DNA of 38,340 nucleotides from Sphingorhabdus sp. EL138 (GCF_945862485.1 NZ_CAMAYF010000023.1:1-38340), one strand, 5' to 3'; counted from the first letter of the stretch, positions 26,973 to 36,250 are shown. Notes: generated by a model from the sequence alone, not told the origin. Program-made: numbers and translations.

Positions 26973-28970
26973 TTATTGATCGCGTCGACCATTTAAGGCC
27001 CTTTCGATAAACGCATCATCCAGTGGCTCTGGCGCAGGCTCCGGCGCAACATTGGGGTCTTCCATTGCGGGGGCACCTTCAATCGGCATGCCATTTTCAT
27101 CGAAAAGCAGCATTTCTTCCCCGTCCAGCAACGACTCCTCACCTTCAAGGGCCTCTGGGAACGTCACCTCAGTTGCGAATTTCTCAACGGGACGTCCGGC
27201 AACAGCGACGCGCATATAGGCCGCCCAGGCTTGCGCAGGGGCGCGTCCGCCTTCAAGGCCCCCAATTCGCCTAGCGTCGTCGCGACCCATCCACACGCCC
27301 GTTGTAAGGCCGCTGGAGAAGCCCAGGAACCATCCGTCCTTGTTGCTTGAAGTTGTCCCCGTTTTGCCCGCGACGGGTCGGCCGATATTTGCGGCCCTCC
27401 CGGTGCCAGTGGCCACAGCGCTTTGCAACAAATCGGTCATTGCGCCTGCAACCCAATCATCAACCAACTGGACCGAGCTTGCTGGCTTTGCGGCATATAG
27501 AAGTTCACCGTCAATCGTTGTGACCTTTGTAATGCCATAAGGGGTGACACTGCGCCCACCGGCTGCGACTGCCGCGAACGCCTGGGTCATATCGATAACG
27601 CGCGTATCTGATGTGCCCAGAACCATAGATGGTTGCGTATTTACAGGGGTGGTGATCCCGAACCTGCGGGCCATATTAGCGATGCTGCTGGTGCCGACGT
27701 CTTGCCCGATTTGGGCAGCGACTGTGTTTTTGGAATAGGCAAAAGCGGTCCGCAGCGAAATCGGGCCAGCAAAATTGCCGCCACTATTTTTAGGCTGCCA
27801 GCCTTCGATTTCGACGGGTTTGTCTTCCACCATGTCTTCGGGGCGGTAGCCTGCTTCTAGTGCGGTGAGATAAACGAACAACTTCCAGGCAGAGCCCGGT
27901 TGGCGAACCGCGGTTACCGCGCGATTATAATTGCTGGAAACATAATCGGTACCGCCGACCATCGCCTTCACCGCGCCGTCGCGGTCAATTGAAACCAACG
28001 CGCCTTGGGCACCGCTGGGGGCATTCGCCGCAATCGCTGCCGTTGCGGCGCGCTGCATTTTAAGGTCCAGCGTCGTCCAGATATCGATGGGCTTTTCAGT
28101 TTTATCAATCAGGCCGTCCAACTGCGGCAAAACCCAATCTGTGAAATATCGCACGCTGTCTTGCGGTGCTTCAGCGGCCAAGCGCACTCCGGACAGTTCG
28201 ACGCCCGCGGCTTCAGCTTGGGTAATCATTCCTGCGTCTTGCATCACTTCAACCACCACCTTCGCTCGGTCCAAGGCGGCCTGCGCATCGGCCGTGGGGG
28301 CATAGCGTGAGGGCGCCTTCACAAGACCTGCTATAATCGCGGCCTCGGCAAGACTGATATCTTCGGCGCCATGGTCAAAGAAGCGGCGACTTGCGGCATC
28401 GACCCCATAAGCGCCGCCACCGAAATATACTTTATTCAAATAGAGTTCGAGGATCTGGTCTTTTGAGAATTTGGTTTCCATGGCCAAAGCAAGGATAACC
28501 TCGCGAATTTTACGGCCAAACTCCTTGTTGCTATTCAGATATATGTTGCGCGCCAATTGTTGCGTGATGGTCGAACCGCCTTGCGTCCAGCGACCTTCAA
28601 CGGTCCGCACATATACGGACCGCGTAATGCCGATGGGGTCGACACCGGGGTGCATATAGTATCGGCGATCTTCGACGGCGACCATCGCGTCCTTCATTTC
28701 GGACGGCAATTGGTCGATGGTCAACCAACGTCCGAAACTCGGGCCAAGTGATTGAATGACAGTGCCGTCCGCGGCACGTATGCGGATCATCTGCCCGTTG
28801 GGGGAGGATTTCAGATTTTCAAAACTATCAATTTCGCCACGTGCAATGGCGACAAAAATGCCCAGAACCATGACGCCCAGCAACGCGGCAATGCTGCCTG
28901 CTTTGACGATGCGGAGTATCCATGTTCCCATTGGGCCACGTTCTTTCGAAATCTTGCCTGCGCGTGCCAT
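26973..28970 (-). CDS. Class A penicillin-binding protein, PBP1A family (transglycosylase/transpeptidase)
   Basis: A 665-residue bifunctional peptidoglycan synthase. After a short basic cytoplasmic tail and one membrane anchor (IVKAGSIAALLGVMVLGIFV), the GT51 glycosyltransferase domain shows VAVEDRRYYMHPGVD with the catalytic Glu, RWTQGGSTITQQLARN, KIREVILALAMETKFSKDQ and LYLNKVYFGGGAYGVDAAS. The transpeptidase domain has the nucleophile in RQPGSAWKLFVYLTALE, YSKN and KTGTTSSNKDGWF. The C-terminal tail is acidic and Pro/Glu-rich. I start at the ATG at 28970; a TTG 36 bases upstream extends the frame but has no ribosome site. The msrB gene ends 44 bp upstream on the same strand, so the two are probably co-transcribed. 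Confidence 0.94.
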   Translation of the reverse strand: MARAGKISKERGPMGTWILRIVKAGSIAALLGVMVLGIFVAIARGEIDSFENLKSSPNGQMIRIRAADGTVIQSLGPSFGRWLTIDQLPSEMKDAMVAVEDRRYYMHPGVDPIGITRSVYVRTVEGRWTQGGSTITQQLARNIYLNSNKEFGRKIREVILALAMETKFSKDQILELYLNKVYFGGGAYGVDAASRRFFDHGAEDISLAEAAIIAGLVKAPSRYAPTADAQAALDRAKVVVEVMQDAGMITQAEAAGVELSGVRLAAEAPQDSVRYFTDWVLPQLDGLIDKTEKPIDIWTTLDLKMQRAATAAIAANAPSGAQGALVSIDRDGAVKAMVGGTDYVSSNYNRAVTAVRQPGSAWKLFVYLTALEAGYRPEDMVEDKPVEIEGWQPKNSGGNFAGPISLRTAFAYSKNTVAAQIGQDVGTSSIANMARRFGITTPVNTQPSMVLGTSDTRVIDMTQAFAAVAAGGRSVTPYGITKVTTIDGELLYAAKPASSVQLVDDWVAGAMTDLLQSAVATGTGRAANIGRPVAGKTGTTSSNKDGWFLGFSSGLTTGVWMGRDDARRIGGLEGGRAPAQAWAAYMRVAVAGRPVEKFATEVTFPEALEGEESLLDGEEMLLFDENGMPIEGAPAMEDPNVAPEPAPEPLDDAFIERALNGRRDQ

Positions 28971-29014
28971 GCTATGGGTGTTACCCAGTCCCGTAACCGC
29001 CGACAAGCGCGTTG

Positions 29015-29407
29015 TTATTCAGGATCGAATGCCAGCGCCGCGCTGTTGATGCAGTAACGCAGGCCTGTCGGCCCGGGCCCATCGGGGAAGACATGGCCCA
29101 AATGCCCCTCGCATGCGGCACAGCGCACTTCAATGCGGATCATGCCGTGCGATGTATCGCGATGTTCTTCGACGGCATCATTATCTGCAGGTGCGGTAAA
29201 GCTTGGCCATCCTGAACCGCTGTCAAATTTCGTGTCCGACGTGAACAGGCTAGTCCCACAGCCGGCACAGCGAAATGCACCTTCGCGCTTTTCGTCGGTG
29301 AGTTTGCCGGCAAAAGCACGTTCCGTGCCGGCCTCGCGCAGAACATGATATTGAACGGGGTCCAATTCTGCCCGCCATTGCGCGTCGGATTTGATAATTT
29401 TTTCCAT
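29015..29407 (-). CDS. msrB: Peptide-methionine (R)-S-oxide reductase MsrB
   Basis: A 130-residue cytoplasmic enzyme that reduces the R epimer of methionine sulfoxide in proteins. It has the zinc pairs CAGC and CAAC, the substrate-pocket SGSGWPSFTAP, the HxGH-type GHLGHVFPDGP and the catalytic GLRYCINSAAL with its RxCxN cysteine. The ATG at 29407 is preceded by AAGGTG; a longer frame to 29449 adds 14 residues outside the family. No signal peptide, in contrast with the lipoprotein MsrA at 5386, so the two epimer-specific repair enzymes are predicted to work in different compartments. It precedes the PBP gene on the same strand. Confidence 0.96.
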   Translation of the reverse strand: MEKIIKSDAQWRAELDPVQYHVLREAGTERAFAGKLTDEKREGAFRCAGCGTSLFTSDTKFDSGSGWPSFTAPADNDAVEEHRDTSHGMIRIEVRCAACEGHLGHVFPDGPGPTGLRYCINSAALAFDPE

Positions 29408-29463
29408 GAAAAGGCACCTTTCGTAACAATCATGTGGGGGCAGCAGCAAAGCGGTTCAAGGTT

Positions 29464-29505
29464 CTCGCGCAAGAGTGATTTGTTCAAATCTTTGCAACTC
29501 GCGCA
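29464..29505. promoter_or_regulatory. Palindrome flanked by direct repeats upstream of msrB
   Basis: In the 104-bp gap upstream of msrB the 14-bp palindrome GATTTGTTCAAATC (29477-29490) lies between two direct copies of CTCGCGCA (29464-29471 and 29498-29505). It could be an operator for msrB or part of holA transcript ending; no regulator is evident. Confidence 0.35.
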
Positions 29506-29511
29506 CGGTGC

Positions 29512-30534
29512 TTAGCCACGGCGCGCGGCGGCACGGGCAATGCGGACAAGCTCTTCTTCCAATATGGTCACGGCAAGCCCGTCGCGGACGTGCATCAACT
29601 TTGATTCCACCTCAAGCAAATGGCCGTTCAGCCCAGTAAGCCGAACCGATGGCCAGCGCATCAGCTGCTGCGCGTAGCTGTCGGCATCTTTCCAGAATAT
29701 CGAACGCGTTGCCTTAACCACTGTGCCGGGATTGGCGCCATTGTCGACTTTTGTCCGCATCGCCGCGAGCATTGTCACGCGACGTTGCATGGCACGGATA
29801 ATACGAATAGCATCCACCCCCATATCACGCGCGGCGGCCAGTTCGCGACCTGTGCCGCGCAAGTCACCGCCCATCACGACATGGACGAGGCCGTTGATAT
29901 TTTCTTCACCCGTTTCCGCCGATAAAGCTTCGAATATAGCTATTTCAACGGTGGCGGGGCGTTGCGGTGACGCATCATAATATAGGGATAACTTGTCGAT
30001 CTCGGCCTGTGCCAGCTTGCGGTCTTGCCCTGTGTAGCGCGCAATGCGTGCGGCAAGAGGCCGATCGATTTTCAATCCGGTGGTGGCGGCATAAGCCATG
30101 ACTGCGGCGGCGGCGTCGCCTTCTTCGGGTAAGTAACAGATATGCGCCATGGCGCGGGGATGCGCCTCCAGCAACTTACGTAACTTGCTGGCCTTGGTCA
30201 GGTTACCGGCGGTCGCGATGACCGGGCTAAGGTCCCCTTCCAGCTCTAGCAGATTTTCCACTGCCGCGAGCCCCTCTTCGCGGCGGAAATTTAGGCGAAT
30301 ATGTCTTTTGTCGCCGAACAGCGATAGGGCAGATGCCTCGTCCGCCAATAAGGCGGGGTCATTGCGGATCCGTTCACTGTCGATATCAATACGTTCCGAT
30401 CCCGCTAGCTGCGCCGACATTTGCCCGGCAATATCCGCAACCGCCGATTCATCCTGTCCAAATATGAAAAACAGCCGAACATCAGGGCGGGCACTGATGG
30501 CATTGATAAAGCTACGTTCTTTTGTGCTACTCAT
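29512..30534 (-). CDS. holA: DNA polymerase III delta subunit HolA
   Basis: A 340-residue clamp-loader subunit that opens the beta sliding clamp. The protein has the HolA-type three-domain layout: an N-terminal degenerate AAA fold (LFFIFGQDESAVADIAGQM, ASALSLFGDKRHIRL), a middle helical part with YLPEEGDAAAAVMAYAATTGLKID and ARYTGQDRKLAQAEIDKLSLY, and a C-terminal collar domain (ETGEENINGLVHVVMGGD...IRIIRAMQRRVTMLAAMR...IFWKDADSYAQQLMRW, separated here by dots). There is no functional P-loop, as expected for delta. Its start overlaps the stop of lptE by 4 bp. The leuS-lptE-holA order is well conserved in alphaproteobacteria. Confidence 0.94.
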   Translation of the reverse strand: MSSTKERSFINAISARPDVRLFFIFGQDESAVADIAGQMSAQLAGSERIDIDSERIRNDPALLADEASALSLFGDKRHIRLNFRREEGLAAVENLLELEGDLSPVIATAGNLTKASKLRKLLEAHPRAMAHICYLPEEGDAAAAVMAYAATTGLKIDRPLAARIARYTGQDRKLAQAEIDKLSLYYDASPQRPATVEIAIFEALSAETGEENINGLVHVVMGGDLRGTGRELAAARDMGVDAIRIIRAMQRRVTMLAAMRTKVDNGANPGTVVKATRSIFWKDADSYAQQLMRWPSVRLTGLNGHLLEVESKLMHVRDGLAVTILEEELVRIARAAARRG

Positions 30535-31019
30535 TCGCCGCGCGCGTAAATGGAAAGCCGCGTGACAATCTGATCCGCAACCTTTTGCGTCAGGTTTTCA
30601 AGTGCGCTGTTTTCGCCAGCAATCGTTGCATATTCCGAACTGACGACGTCAATGCCCGCGTCCGATCCGGCTGTCGTATCCAGCACAGTCTCACCCGTCG
30701 CGACTGAAACAAGCTGATAGCGCGCACGCAATGTCCGGCGTTCGCGCGTAACCGTATCATCGGCCCGCACGCCGAATCCTTCAATTTGGTCATCCAACAC
30801 AACAACCAAGCGGAATTGAGCAGAATTGCTGTCTTGAGCGCCAAGCCGGTCGGTCAATGCATTGCGCAATAGCCAACCATTTTTGCCCTCGATTGGCGCG
30901 ACACTAATGGTTCCCAATGTCTGCGCCACCACCCCTCTTGACCCACCACTATACAATGGCTGCAGGCTGCACGCAGGTAGCAGAAAAACAAGCATTACGG
31001 TGGCAAAGAAACGTTTCAT
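30531..31019 (-). CDS. lptE: LPS-assembly lipoprotein LptE
   Basis: A 162-residue outer-membrane lipoprotein that plugs the LptD barrel and helps insert lipopolysaccharide. The lipoprotein signal ends in LLPAC (Cys17) followed by SLQPLYSGG, the usual LptE start. The body is divergent, as normal for this family: [60 protein letters not shown] strands across the middle, and a C-terminal helix [22 protein letters not shown]. Its start overlaps the leuS stop (31016-31019) and its stop overlaps the holA start (30531-30534), each by 4 bp. The identification rests on the signal, the fold pattern and the leuS-lptE-holA context. Confidence 0.9.
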   Translation of the reverse strand: MKRFFATVMLVFLLPACSLQPLYSGGSRGVVAQTLGTISVAPIEGKNGWLLRNALTDRLGAQDSNSAQFRLVVVLDDQIEGFGVRADDTVTRERRTLRARYQLVSVATGETVLDTTAGSDAGIDVVSSEYATIAGENSALENLTQKVADQIVTRLSIYARGE

Positions 31020-33541
31020 ATGACGATGTTGACCAGCCTGTCGGGAACGACGACAATCTTCTTTATATCGCCGCCGTCCATGGCATGCTGAACCTTTTCG
31101 CTGGCCAGCGCAAGCGCCTCCATCTCAGCTGGCGGCAAGCCCTTGGCGACCGTGAGCGTGTCACGCAATTTGCCCCTGACTTGAATGGCGATGGTAACCT
31201 CATCCTCTTCCAGCAGGGTCGGATCAACCGCTGGCCATGCAGCATTAGCGATGAGACCGCCGCCCATTTCCGCGCCAAGCTGCGTCCAGGCTTCCTCGGC
31301 CAAATGCGGCACCATGGGTGATGACAGCAAGAGAATCGTGCGGATGGCAGCATCGCGACTGGCTGAAGGCGCGGCCTTTTCAATGGCGTTGGCCAGATCG
31401 TAAATCTTGGCGACGGCCTTGTTGAAGGCAAGTGCCTCGATATCTGCGCCGACGCCAGCAATCACCTGATGAGTTTTGCGATCCAAGGCCTTGTCGGCGC
31501 CATCTGCACCGCGGACCTGCGAAGTCAGGCGCCAAAGACGCTGCACAAAGCGCCAACAGCCTTCAATGCCCGCTTCTGACCATTCCAGATCGCGTTCGGG
31601 CGGGCTGTCGGACAGCATGAACCAGCGTACGGCATCTGCACCATATTGATCGACAATGTCATCGGGATCGACGACATTCTTTTTCGACTTGGACATCTTC
31701 TCGATACGGCCAGCAACTGCAGGTGCGCCGCTGTCGATGATGGTCCAGACGTCGCCCTCGCGACGCACCTGATCAGGGCTTAGCCAACTGCCCTTTGCGT
31801 CCTGATAGGTTTGGTGCGTGACCATGCCTTGCGTGAACAAAGACGCAAATGGCTCCTTCACGTCGATCAAGCCAATATGGCTTAATGCGCGCGTCCAGAA
31901 ACGGGCATAGAGCAAGTGCAAAATCGCATGCTCGACACCGCCAATATATTGATCCACCGGAAGCCACTTTTCCGCGACTGCGCGATCAAATGGCTTGTCT
32001 TTTGGCTGGCTGGCAAAGCGGATGAAATACCAGCTTGAATCGACAAAAGTGTCGAGCGTGTCGGTTTCCCGCCGTGCAGCGTTTCCGCAGCTCGGGCAGT
32101 CGACCTTGCTCCAGCTCGGGTGCCGATCCAGCGGGTTGCCGGGAATGTCGAAACTAACATCTTCGGGTAAAGTAACAGGCAATTGGTCATCCGGAACCGG
32201 CACCGCGCCGCAGGTCTGGCAATGAATGATGGGAATGGGCGTGCCCCAGTAGCGTTGACGTGAAACGCCCCAGTCGCGCAGGCGATATTGCGTCTGGCCC
32301 TTGCCCCAGCCTTCGGCCTGCGCACGTGCGATGACATCGGCCTTGGCCTGGTCAATCGTCATGCCATTCATCCAGTGGGAATTCACAATATTGCCGGGGG
32401 CAGTGAATGCAATATTGCCGGCAAAGACGCTATCGGTCACATCGCCATCGGCGACTACGCGGGTGACAGGCAAATCATATTTGCGGGCAAAATCAAGGTC
32501 GCGCTGGTCATGTGCAGGGCAGCCAAAGACGGCGCCCGTGCCATAATCCATCAACACGAAATTCGCGACATAGACCGGCAAATGCCAGCTTGCATCCAGC
32601 GGATGTTCGACGGTCAGGCCTGTGTTAAAGCCAAGCTTTTCAGCGGTTTCAATGTCGGCGGCGGTGGTGCCGCCCTTGCGGCATTCTTCAACAAAGGCCT
32701 GCAAGTCGGGGGCATTGGCTGCCAGCTTTTGCGCGATGGGATGGTCCGCGGCAATGGCAACAAAGCTTGCGCCGAACATGGTATCGGGCCGTGTTGTATA
32801 TACGTCAATGCCGCCATCGCCGCCTGGGAAACGGAAGGTGCATTTCAAGCCCTGCGATTTGCCGATCCAGTTTTCTTGCATCAACCGCACCTTGTCTGGC
32901 CATTGGTCCAGCGAACCAAGGCCGGTCAGCAATTCATCCGCAAAGTCCGTGATTTTTAGGAACCACTGGCTCAACTTGCGGCGTTCAACTGGCGCGCCGG
33001 AGCGCCAGCCTTTGCCATCGATAACTTGCTCATTGGCAAGTACGGTCATGTCGACCGGGTCCCAGTTTACCGCGGATTCCTTGCGATAGACAAGGCCAGC
33101 GGCATATAGCTTCAGGAATAGCGCCTGTTCATGGCCATAATATTCGGGCTCGCAGGTCGCCAGCTCGCGCTTCCAATCAATTGCAAAGCCAAGCCGCTTT
33201 AGCTGCGCCTTCATGTTTGCGATATTGTCACGCGTCCAGCCTCGGGGGTGGACATTCTTTTCCATCGCCGCATTTTCGGCTGGCATGCCAAAGGCGTCCC
33301 AGCCCATAGGGTGCAACACCTCATACCCCGTCATCCGTTTGTAGCGCGCCAGGACATCGCCCATCGTATAATTGCGTACATGGCCAATATGGATGCGGCC
33401 CGACGGATAGGGAAACATCTCAAGGACATAAGCGCGGGGCTTGGACGAATTGTCATCCGCGACGAAGCTGTTGCGTTCTTCCCAAATATTTTGCCACCGC
33501 GCGTCGGCGACGTGCGGGTTAAAGCGCTCTACAGAGGACAT
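31016..33541 (-). CDS. leuS: Leucyl-tRNA synthetase
   Basis: An 841-residue class Ia aminoacyl-tRNA synthetase that charges tRNA-Leu. The HIGH motif is in [19 protein letters not shown] at about residues 46-64 and the KMSKS motif in [16 protein letters not shown] at about 614. The CP1 editing domain (about 225-420) includes [20 protein letters not shown] and the conserved threonine-rich and [17 protein letters not shown] segments. A leucine-specific zinc-like CQTCG...CPSCG pair is visible at about 430-480. The C-terminal anticodon-binding domain ends with [14 protein letters not shown]. The gene is 5 bp after the DUF3576 gene and overlaps lptE by 4 bp. Confidence 0.98.
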   Translation of the reverse strand: MSSVERFNPHVADARWQNIWEERNSFVADDNSSKPRAYVLEMFPYPSGRIHIGHVRNYTMGDVLARYKRMTGYEVLHPMGWDAFGMPAENAAMEKNVHPRGWTRDNIANMKAQLKRLGFAIDWKRELATCEPEYYGHEQALFLKLYAAGLVYRKESAVNWDPVDMTVLANEQVIDGKGWRSGAPVERRKLSQWFLKITDFADELLTGLGSLDQWPDKVRLMQENWIGKSQGLKCTFRFPGGDGGIDVYTTRPDTMFGASFVAIAADHPIAQKLAANAPDLQAFVEECRKGGTTAADIETAEKLGFNTGLTVEHPLDASWHLPVYVANFVLMDYGTGAVFGCPAHDQRDLDFARKYDLPVTRVVADGDVTDSVFAGNIAFTAPGNIVNSHWMNGMTIDQAKADVIARAQAEGWGKGQTQYRLRDWGVSRQRYWGTPIPIIHCQTCGAVPVPDDQLPVTLPEDVSFDIPGNPLDRHPSWSKVDCPSCGNAARRETDTLDTFVDSSWYFIRFASQPKDKPFDRAVAEKWLPVDQYIGGVEHAILHLLYARFWTRALSHIGLIDVKEPFASLFTQGMVTHQTYQDAKGSWLSPDQVRREGDVWTIIDSGAPAVAGRIEKMSKSKKNVVDPDDIVDQYGADAVRWFMLSDSPPERDLEWSEAGIEGCWRFVQRLWRLTSQVRGADGADKALDRKTHQVIAGVGADIEALAFNKAVAKIYDLANAIEKAAPSASRDAAIRTILLLSSPMVPHLAEEAWTQLGAEMGGGLIANAAWPAVDPTLLEEDEVTIAIQVRGKLRDTLTVAKGLPPAEMEALALASEKVQHAMDGGDIKKIVVVPDRLVNIVI

Positions 33542-33546
33542 AGAAT

Positions 33547-33990
33547 TTACCCAGTGATTGCAGACCGACGAAGGTCACGCGCCTTGGTGAGGATGACGGC
33601 TTCAAGCTTTTGCACTGTAGCAGCGCGCAATGGTGCCGCCACCCACTGGCCATTTTGCGAGACTTCGCGGCTGCCGGCCACGCGCAAGGCGTCGGCACGC
33701 AGGTCTTGGTCCAGAATCGAAATCGTCAACTTCACACGTTCGCCAGGGCTTTGCGGATTTACATACCAATCGGTGACGATGACGCCGCCGGAGGAATCGG
33801 TTTGCAGCAACGGCATGAAGGACAAGGCATCAAGCGATGCGCGCCACAAATAGCTGTTGACGCCAATGGTGGTGACTTGGCTGGCTGCGAGGTCCGCCTT
33901 TGGACGCTCCCTGCCGCCGCAGCCGGAAAGCAGGCCTAAGCTTATTAAGCTGCCGGTCGCAACGATGAGTGCCAGGCGAGTGGTGCGCAT
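33547..33990 (-). CDS. DUF3576 family lipoprotein
   Basis: A 147-residue lipoprotein with a signal peptide ending in LLSGC (Cys24). The mature part fits the DUF3576 family of alphaproteobacteria: [40 protein letters not shown] and [18 protein letters not shown]. Function is unknown; location in front of leuS and near lptE suggests an envelope role, but that is inference. The ATG at 33990 has AAGGAC 8 bases upstream, whereas a longer frame to 34050 adds 20 residues before the signal peptide and is unlikely. It is the first gene of the DUF3576-leuS-lptE-holA operon. Confidence 0.88.
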   Translation of the reverse strand: MRTTRLALIVATGSLISLGLLSGCGGRERPKADLAASQVTTIGVNSYLWRASLDALSFMPLLQTDSSGGVIVTDWYVNPQSPGERVKLTISILDQDLRADALRVAGSREVSQNGQWVAAPLRAATVQKLEAVILTKARDLRRSAITG

Positions 33991-34167
33991 AAAATGTCCT
34001 TGAACAATGGAATATGGGAAACCTCTATAGTGGCTTGCTGTCGGGGGCAAGCTTTCTGGCGGCTGAACGGCGGGGAATTAATGTTGTAGTCAGGTTCCAT
34101 GCGCTAACTGATTGTGGACATCATGCAACAATCGGCGACAAAACGTGCCATCGGAGCGATTTTGAAA

Positions 34168-34202
34168 TTACGCCTCTTTTGAATCCTTCAAATGAGGCGT
34201 AA
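34168..34202. repeat. 35-bp palindrome in the leader of the gene at 34240
   Basis: TTACGCCTC (34168-34176) matches GAGGCGTAA (34194-34202), and the inner TTTGAA (34178-34183) matches TTCAAA (34187-34192), with only one T-T mismatch and a TCC loop. That is 15 paired bases plus one mismatch over 35 bp. There is no T-run on either side, so it is not an ordinary terminator. As DNA it would be a good site for a dimeric regulator; as RNA it would be a stable hairpin 37 bases before the proposed ATG. It lies in the 249-bp divergent gap between the DUF3576 operon and the gene to the right, in which I see no other clear feature. Confidence 0.8.
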
Positions 34203-34239
34203 GACTTCCGAGACTAAAAAGAATCGCTTGAAAAAGGCT

Positions 34240-34995
34240 ATGAACGTGAAGCGGGTACAGAAAGGAAAATACGCGACCTTTGCAGCAGTGATGCTAGCAA
34301 CGGCTTCGTTTGCCCTTTCACCGATGATTGTGCCTGCCTTTGCCGCAAAGGCATACGGTCCGGAACAAAATGCCGCACCCTCATGGATTGCGATGTTCAC
34401 GCCTGCTGGCGGTGACAGCGTTCTTGCCCAAAAATTCTCCGCTACACAAATTGCACCCAATACGCGCTTCCCCTTCACGCCTGCGAGCGCTGGTGAAGGC
34501 CGCAACCGCACCATTACCGTTGCAGCACGGGCGAACTCGCGTTTGACCGCTGGCGCCGTATCGATACGTAATGTCATCGCACCAAGCGATGTCGGCGCTG
34601 GTAAAGGGCTTCGCCTGGCCGCGGTCGACTATCGTTTGACGGCGTCCAAAGGTTGGCAAGATTTTGCCTTACCTAAGGGACATGCGCGCGCGGTAAAGGC
34701 GCCTCTGAGCGATGTGGGCAAGGGTGGCTTCCGGCTTGATGATCAAGTGCAGAAGCCAAGCAAGTTCAGCACCAACATTAAACTCGACCAGAATAAAGAA
34801 ATGGCCCCGCCCGCACGCGGTAGTGCGGCTTCGGGCGACTATAAGCTGGATGTCGGCGGCAGCTTCTCGATAAGCCGCAAAATCGACGTTACCGCAGGCG
34901 TCCGGTACGCCAGCGAGAATGACCGCGTCATTCCCTTGGCGGACAACCGTAAGGACAGCGAAGCTGTCTATGTCGGAACCAAAATCCGCTTCTAA
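34240..34995 (+). CDS. Secreted protein of unknown function with beta-barrel-like C terminus
   Basis: A 251-residue protein I cannot assign to a named family. A signal peptide (basic start, then FAAVMLATASFALSPMIVPAFA) should export it. The mature part is rich in Ala, Lys, Asn and beta-prone stretches; the last 45 residues, with GGSFSISRKIDVTAGVRY and the final EAVYVGTKIRF, look like two or three transmembrane beta strands and end in Phe, as outer-membrane barrel proteins do. I start at the ATG at 34240 because an upstream in-frame ATG at 34192 falls inside the palindrome and lacks a ribosome site; AAAAAGG precedes 34240 closely. It may insert in or associate with the outer membrane. Its stop overlaps the stop of the convergent gene by 3 bp. 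Confidence 0.8.
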   Translation: MNVKRVQKGKYATFAAVMLATASFALSPMIVPAFAAKAYGPEQNAAPSWIAMFTPAGGDSVLAQKFSATQIAPNTRFPFTPASAGEGRNRTITVAARANSRLTAGAVSIRNVIAPSDVGAGKGLRLAAVDYRLTASKGWQDFALPKGHARAVKAPLSDVGKGGFRLDDQVQKPSKFSTNIKLDQNKEMAPPARGSAASGDYKLDVGGSFSISRKIDVTAGVRYASENDRVIPLADNRKDSEAVYVGTKIRF

Positions 34996-35540
34996 GCGGT
35001 CTTTTTTCTGAAAGCATCAATTGCCGCCCAACCATGGATTGTCCGTGGACCGAGCATATGCGCGCTTTGACGGGTCATACCCCCCAAAGCGATGACCCGC
35101 CTCGGGCCGACAAGCTTTGCAAGCCGCTGAAACATCAATGGCCCCAGCGGTCGTGCGCCGGGGTGGCTGTTGGTATCGAAAAGCGGGGAGAGGAATAAGA
35201 GGTCGGTATTGCTGCGTTTTACGTCCGCGATTTCCCGCGCATTGTGGACAGGCGCGCTGTGTAGCAAGCCTGTGTGACCACGACTATGGTGATGAAAGCC
35301 GTCGGCATGCCAGCGTAAAGCGGTCCGTGCATCACCCGCCAACAGCAGGATATGGCCGCGTCGACGGCAAATGCGCAGCACTTGGGCGAACAATGCGTGA
35401 CGTTGTAGAGTAGCTAAATGATAATGGCGGAAAACCACGCCTGATCGCGTCGGCAGCTGTTGAATAGCGCGCAGTTGCTCATCACCAAAACGCGCATCGG
35501 TCATGAGCCAGATTTTCGGCAAGGGGTGGCTTCGCGGCAT
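34992..35540 (-). CDS. ThiE/TenI-like (thiamine phosphate synthase superfamily) protein, divergent
   Basis: A 182-residue TIM-barrel protein that resembles thiamine phosphate synthase in its late strands: DLLFLSPLFDTNSHPGARPLGP followed by RVIALGGM. Several positions used by true ThiE are changed: the early Arg-x-Lys-type motif reads VVFRHYHL, the Gly-Gln-(Asp/Glu)-Asp metal site region reads GFHHHSRGH, and the phosphate-binding Thr-x-x-Lys region has no lysine. It is also somewhat short. It may be a paralogue with a different job, or a diverged ThiE. It is divergent from yggS, with 23 bp between the starts, and convergent with the secreted protein. Confidence 0.75.
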   Translation of the reverse strand: MPRSHPLPKIWLMTDARFGDEQLRAIQQLPTRSGVVFRHYHLATLQRHALFAQVLRICRRRGHILLLAGDARTALRWHADGFHHHSRGHTGLLHSAPVHNAREIADVKRSNTDLLFLSPLFDTNSHPGARPLGPLMFQRLAKLVGPRRVIALGGMTRQSAHMLGPRTIHGWAAIDAFRKKTA

Positions 35541-35563
35541 GCAAGTCCCTATAGCGACCCGTT

Positions 35564-36250
35564 ATGCAGGAAGCGACAACAGAAACATCCGCCGACCGTT
35601 TGACGGCAATCCGCACGCGCATGAGCGCCGCCGCCAAATTGGCACGGCGTCCGGCGCAGGACATGCACCTTATCGCGGTGTCGAAAACGCGGTCGGCGCA
35701 AGACATTGAACCGCTCATATTAGAAGGCCAAATGCTGTTCGGGGAAAACCGTGTTCAGGAAGCGGCCAGCAAATGGCCCGCGCTGAAGGAACGGCATCCG
35801 GAGGTTGAACTACACCTCATTGGTCAGTTGCAATCCAACAAGGCCGAAGAGGCGGTCGCGTTGTTTGACGTGATCCATTCGGTTGATCGGCTGTCGCTTG
35901 TGACGGCGCTGGGCAAGGCAATGCAGAAACTGGGGCGTGTGGTGCCGTGCTTCATACAAGTCAATATTGGCGCGGAAGAGCAAAAAGGCGGCTGCTCGGT
36001 GGCGGAACTCCCCAACCTGTTGAAGGCTGCGCAGGATGCGGGCCTTCCGGTGGCGGGCCTCATGTGTATTCCGCCTGCAGAAATGGAAGCCGCGCCCTTC
36101 TTTGCGCTTTTGGCCGAATTGTCCGCGCGGCACAAATTGGCACAATTGAGCATGGGCATGTCCGATGATTTTGAAACCGCGATCATGCTGGGCGCAACCT
36201 ATGTCCGCGTCGGCACGGCCTTATTTGGCGAACGCCCCGGCTTTGTTTAA
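35564..36250 (+). CDS. yggS: YggS/PROSC-family pyridoxal phosphate homeostasis protein
   Basis: A 228-residue PLP-binding protein of the YggS family, which buffers free PLP and affects amino-acid metabolism without a known catalytic turnover. The PLP lysine is in LIAVSKTR at residue 41. Other hallmarks are LFGENRVQEAASKW, LHLIGQLQSNK, IHSVDRLSL, VNIGAEEQKGGC, GLMCIPP, LSMGMSDDFETAI and the final VRVGTALFGER. Length is standard (about 220-235). The start at 35564 is 23 bp from the divergent ThiE-like gene, so regulatory sites must overlap. The 3' end overlaps the convergent pdeM gene by 30 bp. Confidence 0.96.
   Translation: MQEATTETSADRLTAIRTRMSAAAKLARRPAQDMHLIAVSKTRSAQDIEPLILEGQMLFGENRVQEAASKWPALKERHPEVELHLIGQLQSNKAEEAVALFDVIHSVDRLSLVTALGKAMQKLGRVVPCFIQVNIGAEEQKGGCSVAELPNLLKAAQDAGLPVAGLMCIPPAEMEAAPFFALLAELSARHKLAQLSMGMSDDFETAIMLGATYVRVGTALFGERPGFV

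Noticed and set aside
26973-29006. TTG at 29006 as the start of the PBP gene
   Set aside because: No ribosome site, 9 bases after the msrB stop, and it adds 12 residues that do not resemble family N termini; the ATG at 28970 is preferred, although not proven.
32288-32959. A 223-codon plus-strand frame opposite leuS
   Set aside because: Lies entirely within the leucyl-tRNA synthetase gene on the other strand, and no motif supports it.
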